A DNA stretch of 64,000 nt from Lineus longissimus (taxonomy: Eukaryota > Nemertea > Pilidiophora > Heteronemertea > Lineidae). Both the position numbers and the translations under genes were made by a program. Below, piece after piece: positions 53,025 to 64,000 of the stretch (its first letter is position 1; every line of letters starts with the position of its first letter). Location of the stretch: assembly GCF_910592395.1 (NCBI RefSeq), contig NC_088318.1, positions 12,834,349 to 12,898,348 on the forward strand, in the 5' to 3' direction. The notes below the pieces were generated by a model, which saw only the letters and a program-made list of their open reading frames with translations, had not been told where the DNA came from and ran no database searches.

Positions 53025-56000
53025 TAATATGTAAAGTCAAGGACTTAGTGAGCCCCCCTTTAGGTCGGGGGAGCTCCCCCGAACCCCCCTACGAGCATAT
53101 GTTAAGTGCAAGCTCTAACAACTACAGCTGTTACAATGGGGGGACACCCCCCAAACCCCCCTCCGTCGACATAGGTTTTTACCAGTGCGTTGGGGGGAAG
53201 CTCCCCCCAAACCCCCCCGGTGGACAGTCAACTAGCCCTTCTGTGTCATACTGCTGGAGGGGGGGGGGGTGCGATGGGACCATCCATATAGTAATTATAG
53301 TTCCTTCCGACACATTTTTGTTTTGGTAATGTAATACATTGTGATTGTCTTTATTCACGGGAATCGGGCATTTCCAGTGATATACGACACAAATAGGTTG
53401 TCCTTATGCATTCACGATGGAAACGCATTTTAAAATAGATGTTACGTCCTGTTAATGGGGCACGTCATCATCGCGTACATTTGGGAAAAACTCCCTAACG
53501 AGACCGGAGCAGACAGCTGAAAGTAGTTTAATTATTGGCCGCTAGGATGCAGAATGTACGCCGCTCACCCGAATTTTTCACGCAACTATAGCTAAATAGA
53601 GCTAGTTCTAGTTTGTGATTCATTTTGATACTTCAGATTTGGGCAGTAGACCAATATAACTTAGTCGTCAGTGTGGTTTTAAGCAGGGAAAACGTATTTG
53701 TTTTTCTTAAAGTGCCTTTTTTGGACGGGTGTGTCGTGCGATTGTTTTGTTTATGTCACGTGACCTCGACCATGTCGACACAAAATTGATATAAAACCAC
53801 CCTTTTCTGTCATTATTTATGACGGATATTTCTCTAATAAAAATATCAATACAATTGGCCAATTTCTTAGGCATATGTAGCGAATTCCCAGGAAGATTTA
53901 AATTAGATGTTCTCGTAACCTGTTACAACTGGTCTGATTTATAATTCAGCGCTACAACTGGTCTGATTTATTTATTCAGCGCCATTTTGAAAAACCAAAA
54001 AAAAATGTTTGTTGGATATACAATAATTACTCTCTTTATTTCTCTTCATTTACATTATATACTCCCGCACACACGTGTATCTTAAGAGCCCCTCCTAAAG
54101 GGGGTCTTAATATGTAAAGTCAAGGACTTAGTGAGCCCCCCTTTAGGTCGGGGGAGCTCCCCCGAACCCCCCTACGAGCATATGTTAAGTGCCAGCTCTA
54201 ACAACTACAGCTGTTACAATGGGGGGACACCCCCCAAACCCCCCTCCGTCGACATAGGTTTTTACCAGTGCGTTGGGGGAAGCTCCCCCCAAACCCCCCC
54301 CCCCGGTGGACAGTCAACTAGCCCTTCTGTGTCATACTGCTGGAGGGGGGCGGGTGCGATGGGACCATCCATTATAGTTCCTTCCGACACATTTTTGTTT
54401 TGGTAATGTAATACATTGTGATTGTCCTTATTCACGGGAATCGAGCGTTTCCAGTGATATACGACACTTAAATGGATTGTCCTCATGCATTCACTTTGGA
54501 AACGCATTTTAAAATAGATGTTACGTCCTGTTAATGGGGCACGTCATCATCGCGTACATGTGGGAAAAACTCCCTAACGAGACCGGAGCAGACGGCTGAA
54601 AGTAGTTTATTTATTGGCCGCTAGGGTTCAGAATGTCGCTCACCCGAATTTTTCACGCAACTTTTGCTAAATAGAGCTAGTTCTAGTTTGTAATTCATTT
54701 TGATACTTCAGATTTGGGTAGTAGACTAAAATAACTTAGTCGTCAGTGTGGTTTTAAGCAGGAAAAACGTATTTGTTTTTCTTAAAGTGCCTTTTTTGGA
54801 CAGGTGTGTGCGATTGTTTTGTTTATGTCACGTGACCTCGACCATGTCGCCACAAAATTGAAATAAACCACCCTTTTCTGTCATTATTTAGGACGGATAT
54901 TTCTCTAATAACAATATCAATATAATTGGCCAATTTCTTAGGCATATGTAGCGAATTCCCATGAAGATTTAAATTAGATGTTCTCGTAACCTGTTACAAC
55001 TGGTCTGATTTATAATTCAGCGCTACAACTGGTCTGATTTATTTATTCAGCGCCATTTTGAAAAACCAAAAAAAATTGTTTGTTGGATATACAATATTTA
55101 CTCTCTTTATTTCACTTCATTTACATTATATACTCCCGCACACACGTGTATCTTAAGAGCCCCTCCTAAGAGGGGGGCTTAATATGTAAAGTCAAGGACT
55201 TAGTGAGCCCCCCTTTAGGTCGGGGGAGCTCCCCCGAACCCCCCTACGAGCATATGTTAAGTGCCAGCTCTAACAACTACAGCTGTTACAATGGGGGGAC
55301 ACCCCCCAAACCCCCCTCCGTCGACATAGGTTTTTACCAGTGCGTTGGGGGAAGCTCCCCCCAAACCCCCCCCCCCCGGTGGACAGTCAACTAGCCCTTC
55401 TGTGTCATACTGCTGGAGGGGGGCGGGTGCGATGGGACCATCCATTATAGTTCCTTCCGACACATTTTTGTTTTGGTAATGTAATACATTGTGATTGTCC
55501 TTATTCACGGGAATCGAGCGTTTCCAGTGATATACGACACTTAAATGGATTGTCCTCATGCATTCACTTTGGAAACGCATTTTAAAATAGATGTTACGTC
55601 CTGTTAATGGGGCACGTCATCATCGCGTACATGTGGGAAAAACTCCCTAACGAGACCGGAGCAGACGGCTGAAAGTAGTTTATTTATTGGCCGCTAGGGT
55701 TCAGAATGTCGCTCACCCGAATTTTTCACGCAACTTTTGCTAAATAGAGCTAGTTCTAGTTTGTAATTCATTTTGATACTTCAGATTTGGGTAGTAGACT
55801 AAAATAACTTAGTCGTCAGTGTGGTTTTAAGCAGGAAAAACGTATTTGTTTTTCTTAAAGTGCCTTTTTTGGACAGGTGTGTGCGATTGTTTTGTTTATG
55901 TCACGTGACCTCGACCATGTCGCCACAAAATTGAAATAAACCACCCTTTTCTGTCATTATTTAGGACGGATATTTCTCTAATAACAATATCAATATAATT

Positions 56001-56254
56001 GGCCAATTTCTTAGGCATATGTAGCGAATTCCCATGAAGATTTAAATTAGATGTTCTCGTAACCTGTTACAACTGGTCTGATTTATAATTCAGCGCTACA
56101 ACTGGTCTGATTTATTTATTCAGCGCCATTTTGAAAAACCAAAAAAAATTGTTTGTTGGATATACAATATTTACTCTCTTTATTTCACTTCATTTACATT
56201 ATATACTCCCGCACACACGTGTATCTTAAGAGCCCCTCCTAAGAGGGGGGCTTA
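53025..56254. repeat. Three tandem copies of a 1.07-1.08-kb unit
   Basis: Copies begin at 53025, 54108 and 55180 (periods 1083 and 1072) and end at about 56254. Copies 2 and 3 are nearly identical; copy 1 is more diverged. Each unit starts TAATATGTAAAGTCAAGG, has a 250-bp block of alternating C5-C8 and G5-G6 runs, then AT-rich sequence, and ends in a hairpin-forming AGCCCCTCC...GGGGGGCTTA. Inside each is a short duplication (ACAACTGGTCTGATTTAT twice). Small proline-rich ORFs in the C-rich block are by-products. It may be a satellite seed or a tandem insertion of a non-autonomous element. Confidence 0.85.
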
Positions 56255-59200
56255 TCACGCCGTGCAAAAACGTACAGTGATTCCGCTTCGGCGTTGCCAT
56301 CGAGCTAAAGATTATAGTTACCGAACTGTTACCAACCAATCTCCTATCTGAAGTATGTCGCAACTTCACTTATTACCTTTTCCAGACAATTCTATATGGT
56401 CTATCTGAAAGAGTTCCCGTTCTTAGTCTCATACATTACCCGTTCAGCCAATATCCCCCAAAAGTCTTCTAATGAGAATGCTCTCGCTACCAAAACAAGG
56501 CGAAAGGTTGCCTGCGAACCCAATCTTGTGTCTTCGAGGTCTAACACGATTTCCATTGATTTGAAACTGTCTCGCACTATATATATCTGTGATAGAATGT
56601 CGGTAAAATGTTCTCGTCTCAAAGGAAGATTATAGGCAAAACCTGTTAGGTTTGTTCAGAAATAAAAATAAAATGAGATTGACCCTTAGTTCGTTGTATT
56701 GGTGTGTGCAAAAAGGCCTCAAGGTCATGCGGATGGCGACTGACATACCTTATGGTTCATTTGTATTGTTTAAATAATCCTGGGGTGGTACAATATAAGC
56801 CATGTGATATTAATTTCTTACTTTTCAGTTCCAATTTGACCAAGCAGCTTTTGGGAAAAAACATGCGTTAAAGAGGGCAGCCGGGGCTCTGATTGGGGCG
56901 AGGGGAGTGGGTGAAGAACACACAATGTGCACGGAGTTTCTCTATACTATCAACTATTTCAATCATTGGCACCAGACACTGGGAGGAGTGTAAGATCAGT
57001 CTCTCCTCGAGTAAGCACCGGGTTAGCCGACCCTCGTCAAGCCGCATACGGACTGGCTACACGGCCAGTCCAGTATCGGAGTATCGGGAAATATACATCT
57101 ACTGATTGATTTTCCTCTCACGCAAACACATTGGCTGATGGTTAAGCTACCCTACTAATTGTCAATATATAGTACATGTGCGGCCACTTGTAGCATTGGG
57201 GATTTGGGAAATTAAGAAGAAAAAAATCGATCGCGAAACACGTTTTGATAAATAATTCCGCAGATTATAGTGCTCAGTGACGTCTCTTCTAACATACATG
57301 TGTATGTACATGTATCTAAATATTCATCAATCATTCTGGTAAATTGGAATTCAAAACCGATCATTTACTGATCACCGTATATCACAAAGCAAGAACAGAG
57401 AGCACAGTCATTTTTTAATGCTCGTATCGAGGTACACCAAAAAATCGTAACATCTATTTTCCACTCCTCGGGAGTCGGACTCAAAGCAACAATATAACCA
57501 TGCAAAGGATGGAGAATATTTCTAAAAGAACATATAAGCTAACCAAGACATCTCAATTCAGTCCATATAGTTACAAGAATATGAGAAAAATCACCTTCAA
57601 AAAGTCTCGGGTTCTAATCAGTTGAGATAAAGATTCAAACCTGATACGTCCATCGTCAGTATTACATGTGCAAGCATCAGGGGCAATTACCCCGGGCGCA
57701 CACAGACCGACACGCATCTTGTATCAGCCATTATTGAATTTCAGCTCATACCCTTATCGCACTTCATATTTAATTGATTTTCGGAAGAACCTGACGCGAT
57801 ATGTTACCAATCGATTTAAATTCAATTGGAATGCTGGCAGAAGTAACTGTTCACGTAATTTTGGGGCTGGACCGTCCAGCGACAACTGGCGTTCCTTTTT
57901 TTCGATCAAATTTTTGTACTGGTATCATGCAGGTACCGAGCTCGCTTTTATATTTCTAGTTTCATAGAAGAAATCGGCCCAGTAGTTGGCGTTTCAGAGC
58001 CCCATAGGATATGGACATCTACTTCTGAAAGCCACTGTTGGCTGCCGTCTCAAACAGATCGATCAACCGTCTATCTTTCTTCAATGCACTATCAATACGG
58101 CTTCTTAATGAAAAACAACTAAATCTCTATTATGGAATGTGCTGTACCATTAGTCATGATGACAGATTTTGTGCAATGAATTATCAAGTGGAACAAGATT
58201 TATTAAGCACTGTAGCGCAATGACAATTTATGCATCAATCTAAAAGAGTTTTAGCTTTGCCACACCTTGTCATTTTCCTTCAGCTGATACTGGTGCGTGG
58301 GCTGGAAATGACCTGAAAGCTTAGAGCTCACCGAGGCAAGATACCCATATACATACATGTACATGTTAACCATGTATCTTCCCAGCCAGTTGATAGCAGT
58401 TCGTAGACTAGAAACGACCCAGCTTAAAGGCATCTCCATGACATTCATAGAAATTGCCTTATTATTCTCTGTCAGACAAGATGGCACCATGGCCAGTCTG
58501 CCTATAAGAGAGTCGAACTGTCAAGCTTTATTAAAGCTTACATTGAATCAGAGTAAGAATAAATAGGTCTGTACCCCATTATTGTGGGCTGGCTTGCATC
58601 CAGTTAAAGCAAGATATTCCACTGGTTTGGCTTGCAAAGAAATGCCACCGTTGATGGTACGATCTCCGGTATCGGTCCCCTGAGGTCATGCATCATTGTT
58701 CATTGCCTAAAAGGATTTTTTCTGCATGGCCATGATAGGATTATTTAGGAAGATATACGATCTCATTTAGTGCCCGAAGGGAGAGATGAACCATATCTAT
58801 TCCTTGTCATCCAGCCATGGCAAATGAGTGGGGGAACTCCGAAACCTTCTCAGTGGATTGTATTTCATTTAACCTTTGTTTAGTGTTTGGTAGCAGCTAG
58901 CAGCGAAATGGTTTTCGGCCCACACTAATTATTGCCGTTATCACCGTGATATACGGGGTACATATCTATGGTGGCTTACTTTTTTTCTTCTTTTTTCTGT
59001 ATCAGCTCAAAAACCTTTATAAGCATGTTTGGCCGCAATCTTGACCTGTAAGATGCAAGGTATATAGAAATTGATAATGTTCTTTTTTTACGAGTCCCTT
59101 GTAATTGCCAAAGCGAGGTGTACACAAATACGAGTATTTTAAACTGAGTATCAAAATAATTCATGTACATGCTGATATACTAGTATCATTACTTAGGATG

Positions 59201-61020
59201 CTATGCACTCCAGTGATCCGATGAGGTCATTCCATTATTTTCCAATGGTCAAAGCAAGAAATGTAATGTCGTTACCTTTGAAGAAGCGTATTGATTGTCA
59301 AGGAGAGAAACGGATATCAGACTAACGGGACACACGTCGGTCATACCCTTTGTACGCCGTATCGAGTGCAAAAATAAAGATGGCCGTATCCGTATCTGAC
59401 AGTAAACCCAGGCCAGAAGATTATATTGCATGTTTTGTTCCTTTGTGACATGCCATGTCCATCGCTGGGTGACAATATAATACATGTAGCAACTGCATGA
59501 CCGCGCTTTGTCATGCTGTTATTTGTGATTTCTCACTGCGCAGTTTCTCCGGTCAGCTATAGCATTTTTTTAAAAACCAACTGACCAATATACATCAAAC
59601 AGTGTTGTTTAAAAATAAATCCGTAAACACTTTTGATGTTTTACTGTAACGTTCCTTTGGGTTGTCTATTTATAACTAACAAAGAAAAATTAATTACTTT
59701 GTTCCTTTTGTTCACAACCTGCAGCCTCGATGATAACCTTTCGATATCGCCACACAACAAAGTGTTTGGTCTTCTAAACTCAAACCTTTACGAGACATGC
59801 TAGTCAGGCAAGGGTCCTGTAAGCGCGAGTTGTCGCTCTTTCGGAGTATTGCCAACATTTTCTACCCAATTTTGACGTATGCCTCCAATCAGGAAAGGAA
59901 ATACCTTGGGATGCACAAGTAACTTGTACTGCATGGCTTTCAAAGATTTGCGTGGCAATTTCTGCTAAAAAAATACTGTCTGATAACATACTGTCTGAGC
60001 AAACTAGCTCACTGACAACTATATATACAATTCTTTGTAAGCAACGCCTCACGTTATTACTCCTTTGATGTGATACCGTTTTTTATTATTTGGTCCAATA
60101 TTGGAGCTCGGAATGCTTGCATTGTACTTGAGAAACAATCGCTTTCCCCATCCTTTTGGTTGCAATCAGAAGGAAGCGCTGCCAATTGAAGAACTCTCTC
60201 AGATTGCCAAAACGTTTTGATTCGCAGTTTACAATATCATATTCATCAAATGAACACTGTTGCGCAATTTTCCGCTCCGAGTTACACAGAACTATATGTT
60301 GATAGATGAAAAGCTCGAAAATTGCCTTGTTTCATCTGTTCAAGAATGTAATCTTGTCATGTGGTAAGAGAGAAAATAGCCGTGAAGTGCCATGCTAATC
60401 TATATAAGGTTGCCATCAGTCTTTAATAAAACACTTCAACCGACGCTTTTTGCTATGTATGTACCCCTTTTGGCTTTGTAGGAGGTCACATCTGCCTCTT
60501 TAACCATTTTCTTTAATCAACCTGTAAAAGCTTTCTCAGACCCAAACCGAATTTTCTTCCTCGCCCGGGATTTATATTCGAGTCACGGCTACAGCCCTGA
60601 ATGTCTACAAATCGGCTAATTTGAAAGCCTACTTCAGTCTCAGACAGCTCCACATCAACGTCCGCAAAAAATTCTGCAGAACATGTTTGAATTTGCATTC
60701 AAATAGCCCAAATGGATATCTGGAGAGAAAGTTGCAATGGTTGAAATGCTGGGTTCATTAAATAAATATTCTTGGCACGAAATCGTACAGTTAAATGCAA
60801 TTGGCATGCCACTGTGGGATTTTATTTCAACGAAAAGTACTTTTTTTATTTATTGTCGTCATAAGAATTTTTGATGGATGGAGCTAAAACCGATTTGAAG
60901 TAAAAAGAGTGAGCGTATCAAGAGTTGAATGAATGGGAGAAATTGTAAGATTTATTTCTTTTTAAACTATGCCTGATTGGCCCAAACCCGCGAAACCAAG
61001 AACTGTTTAGTGCTACGTCA
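56255..61020. other. Intergenic, no gene seen
   Basis: No ORF with a recognisable domain and no splice-compatible exon chain. Palindromic ACATGTA-type words are frequent near 57290-57320 and 58340-58370. Confidence 0.4.
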
Positions 61021-61238
61021 AGGAACTCTATAGGCAGGAACTAGGTAGGCAAGATAAAGTTACACAAAGTCGCCAATAGGGGTATCTCCCTTCTCAAAGT
61101 ACGTCAAAACTGTTAATGCTTGTGCGAGGATTATATATAGTGCTGAATCAAACATGACCTATAGCGCCCTTACTGTACATATTAGTCACCCAAAGATGGC
61201 CAATTTAACCACTTTCTGCCTACAGACCCACTTTTTAA
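61021..61238 (-). mobile_element. TTAA-flanked MITE, copy C
   Basis: The same family as the copy at 8914-9111, in the opposite orientation. The right flank has TTAA (61235-61238), and the left has TCAA. Shared blocks on the minus strand include ACAGTAAGGGC, GGTCATGTTTGATTCA, CCCTATTGGCG and TATCTTGCCTACC. Confidence 0.65.
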
Positions 61239-64000
61239 AGAACACATACATTTCTCATCTCGCCTTGTTTTGACACCCTTTGGAAAATGTTACCCCTTGA
61301 AACGGAAGAGACATCTAAAATTGGCATTAATTCAAACGAATGCTAGCGAGATAAGCGAAATGTTTCATTCATTAAACTTTCAACAGGAATCGTAGGAATA
61401 AATTGCAAGCAGCACGAAAGGACTATTAAGCGAGCGATGACTCCTGAAAACATCGTTGGAGCCTAAGTGGTTTAGATCTGATGACATCTTGTAGGCGGTT
61501 AAGAAATTGAATGATGAATTATCAGAAAGTGTTCTAAATTACACCGGTAAAAATTTGGGAGACGTGATCCTCTTGTATTGAAAACGAACGGTACCGCCAT
61601 GCGCTTAGAATATCGAAATAGCGACATTATTCGACAGAAGCTTTTATCTCATATGTTGGGGTGACAGACTTTTTTTGAAGGGCTGACGAGTGTACCAACA
61701 TTTAATCTACTGGGCGTTTCTAATGCAAAATTCTCATCAGCAATTAACACTCTGAGAAATCTATTCGTTATTATCGGTGTTCTTGGAGCAGACAAAACAG
61801 AATCGGCAGATAACAATTTCCATGAGCGTACTGGGTGATACAGCATTTACAAGTGTGCCAAATGCATTGCAGCGCTAGTGAACCGACATATTTTTTTCTG
61901 GGGGTTTCCTAAGCCAACTTCTCATTAGTATCCCATAGAGAAATTGGTAAAGCTCGACGTTCTTAGAAGACAATGATAATAGCGAATGGGACGAATATTT
62001 TGATGTGAGACAACAGACTGTGCCTCTTAATGAGTACATTTAGGAACCGGAGATGATAAGGAATTGATCTCGCTGTGAGAACTTGGTGAGCCCCGAGTCT
62101 TTTAAAGACTCTGGTGAGCCGAGCCTTTATGGAAACAGTATAAGCCTGCTTTATTAGCTATTCGCTCGGAAACAATGGCGTAGTAATATGTCTCCGCCAG
62201 GATGATTAAGCATCGGTGATTATTGGTGGTCGTGTTTTATTATGTATATTATAGTATCATGAATATAAATCCAAGATGTTTGTCAGTGTCTAAATGGCTG
62301 TCCTTGGTTGCAGGTAGTGTTTCCCATAGAAATAATGGAAACGTCACGATAATGTTCTCTACTCTCTTCTCTACCCATTTGCGGGCAACTATACAGCAAA
62401 TACCACAGATTACCCGCCCCTATTATTGGGGTCCCTGGGCCGTTCTTGATGCGTGAATTTGGGCACCAAGTTGGACCTCTTAACTTTAAACACTTTAAAA
62501 AAATCTTGAACTAAAGCACCTACTGATTTATCATGATTTAAAGGGCAGATTTTCCTCTTGAAAACGGCAGATTCAAATGCTACAAAAAGGCTGCCAGACA
62601 GGCAATCATCATTGACATACATAACCGAATATTATTGGTAAATTGGAAGTGACTATTGAATTTCTGGTGCAAATTGCACTGTTTGATAACATTTTGGCCG
62701 TGTCCATGATAAATTAATTTTGTACTAATTCTCATCCAAGTGCACAGAACACATTATTTGCAGAGAACGATTCATTTCATAACTACGCCATTCTCACAAA
62801 ATCCTGCTATAGGGAAGTGCTTAATGTCAAAATTTGTCATCATACATCAATTAAATCGCAAACTTTCCATTTACATATCAAGCCGATAATGGTCTTCTAA
62901 TGGTAGTCTGAAACGTTACAGTTAACCAGCTTGTCAGCAATCGCTTTTCTGGTGTATAGCAGGGATTTGTGGAAGTGTTTACACCTCTTTATCTTATAAG
63001 TTTGAGGTTCATGTCAAATAATTTGTACCAGGTTTTATATCAAAAAGAAGTATTTTAAACAGTTCTGGATCATTGAAATGCCTTTTTTAGCTTCTATTGC
63101 GTTCGCGTCAGTGCGATCGTACTAAAGACGGCCGTGGCTGCAGATTCGCACTCACTTTGGGATCAAATTACAAACCCCTTTGTCGTTTAAAGTTAAATAG
63201 TTTCAACCAAACTGCTTTTATGTCACAATATCAGACTAGTCGACGCCATTCGGAGGCAGTGGCGGCCATTCAAGCAGAGACGGAACGACGTCATCAATAA
63301 ATAGAGTTCCGGTCCTGCGCAAGGACGATAACTATGTGTATAAGTATATCCCACATCTGAAATAAGTCAAGCAAACGGATTGCCCTCGAAAACAGAATCC
63401 AGCACCGTATATAGGCTACATAGGGCTATACTGCAGAAGCTGACGGTTTGCCGTCGACTTCGATAGCTGCCGGAGTTGGCAATCAAGGCAATTGTCAGCC
63501 TCTGGTTAACCGTGAAATTGACTCGCTCCATCGAGTGATAGATGATTAAGCATTCTGTCACAGTTAAAGTGGTGGCTGGTAAACTTTATACTATCACTGC
63601 CATCCAAAGCCGCGGACTGCAGCCGAAGAGAGAGGGACGTGTCACGTGCATATACATGTATCTAGCTAGTACAAAATCAGTTACCAGTCCAAATAGAATA
63701 AGGCTATAATTGGTATTTTTAGAATTTCAAGAATAAGTATTAGTCTTCAACTCCAAAGTCAAGATATTTTTCAACTGCAGTTTTCTGTGTGAAATCACGA
63801 AAAATCTTAGCGCCATATTCTTGCGGAATGGTCAGTAATCATTGCTGCGATGCGAACATGACGTTCCCCAGATAGGTTCAACAGATTGATGAAACAAGTG
63901 GAATTGGATTTGTACTGTCATTAGTTGTATGTATGTACTCAATGCTCCATGAAGATTCTAACATATCTTACTGTAAAATAGATTGTTCCAGAGATCGTGT
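61239..64000. other. Right end of the window, no gene seen
   Basis: AT-rich sequence with random-looking short ORFs only. No repeat or regulatory element could be supported. Confidence 0.4.

Noticed and set aside
53021-55580. Proline/glycine-rich ORFs repeated three times on both strands
   Set aside because: They come from the C-run/G-run block of the 1.07-kb tandem repeat, are frameshifted between copies, and have no domain.
63097-63300. A 67-codon ORF, basic and Gln-rich at the end
   Set aside because: It has no recognisable domain, no splice context and no conserved motif.

Overview
This is animal (metazoan) nuclear DNA. Genes are split by GT-AG introns, there are no operons, and intergenic DNA is AT-rich and full of short inverted-repeat elements and minisatellites. 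The gene set (a ciliary protein, a speriolin, an FN3-GTPase of the kind common in marine invertebrates and fish) and the frequent TAGGCCTA and TACATGTA palindromes suggest a marine invertebrate, either an invertebrate deuterostome or a lophotrochozoan. I cannot name the species. All exon models were read by eye from splice signals and reading-frame closure; no database search was run.

Layout. 1-4284 (-): a very long open exon encoding about nine fibronectin type III repeats followed by a P-loop GTPase, running off the left edge. 4.3-10.7 kb: no host gene; a Harbinger-like element with perfect 24-bp terminal inverted repeats and a host-type DNA-binding remnant, a foldback-like element, and a TTAA-flanked miniature element. 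10908-28534 (-): a complete 12-exon RSPRY1 gene (582 aa). Its 13.1-kb intron 8 holds a complete gene on the opposite strand (14.4-25.4 kb, +) with several upstream exons that all end in phase 1 and one large 3' exon; I do not recognise its product. 29568-30913 (+): a three-exon CFAP90 (C5orf49)-like gene, divergent from RSPRY1. 31.9-32.8 kb: a 175-bp tandem repeat. 33013-35976 (-): a complete four-exon speriolin gene (693 aa) with two perfect CRE palindromes just upstream of its start. 39529-45749 (-): a complete six-exon calmodulin-like gene (169 aa, four EF-hands) in which the 3' half of one exon, with its splice donor, has been copied three times into the following intron. 53025-56254: three tandem copies of a 1.07-1.08-kb unit. 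45.8-53.0 kb and 56.3-64 kb: no gene that I can support.

Together, CFAP90-like and speriolin point to cilia and sperm, and the CRE pair fits a CREM-type germ-cell programme. That link is inference. The most unusual structures are the calmodulin-like gene with serial, in-frame splice donors and the nested gene with interchangeable phase-1 5' exons.
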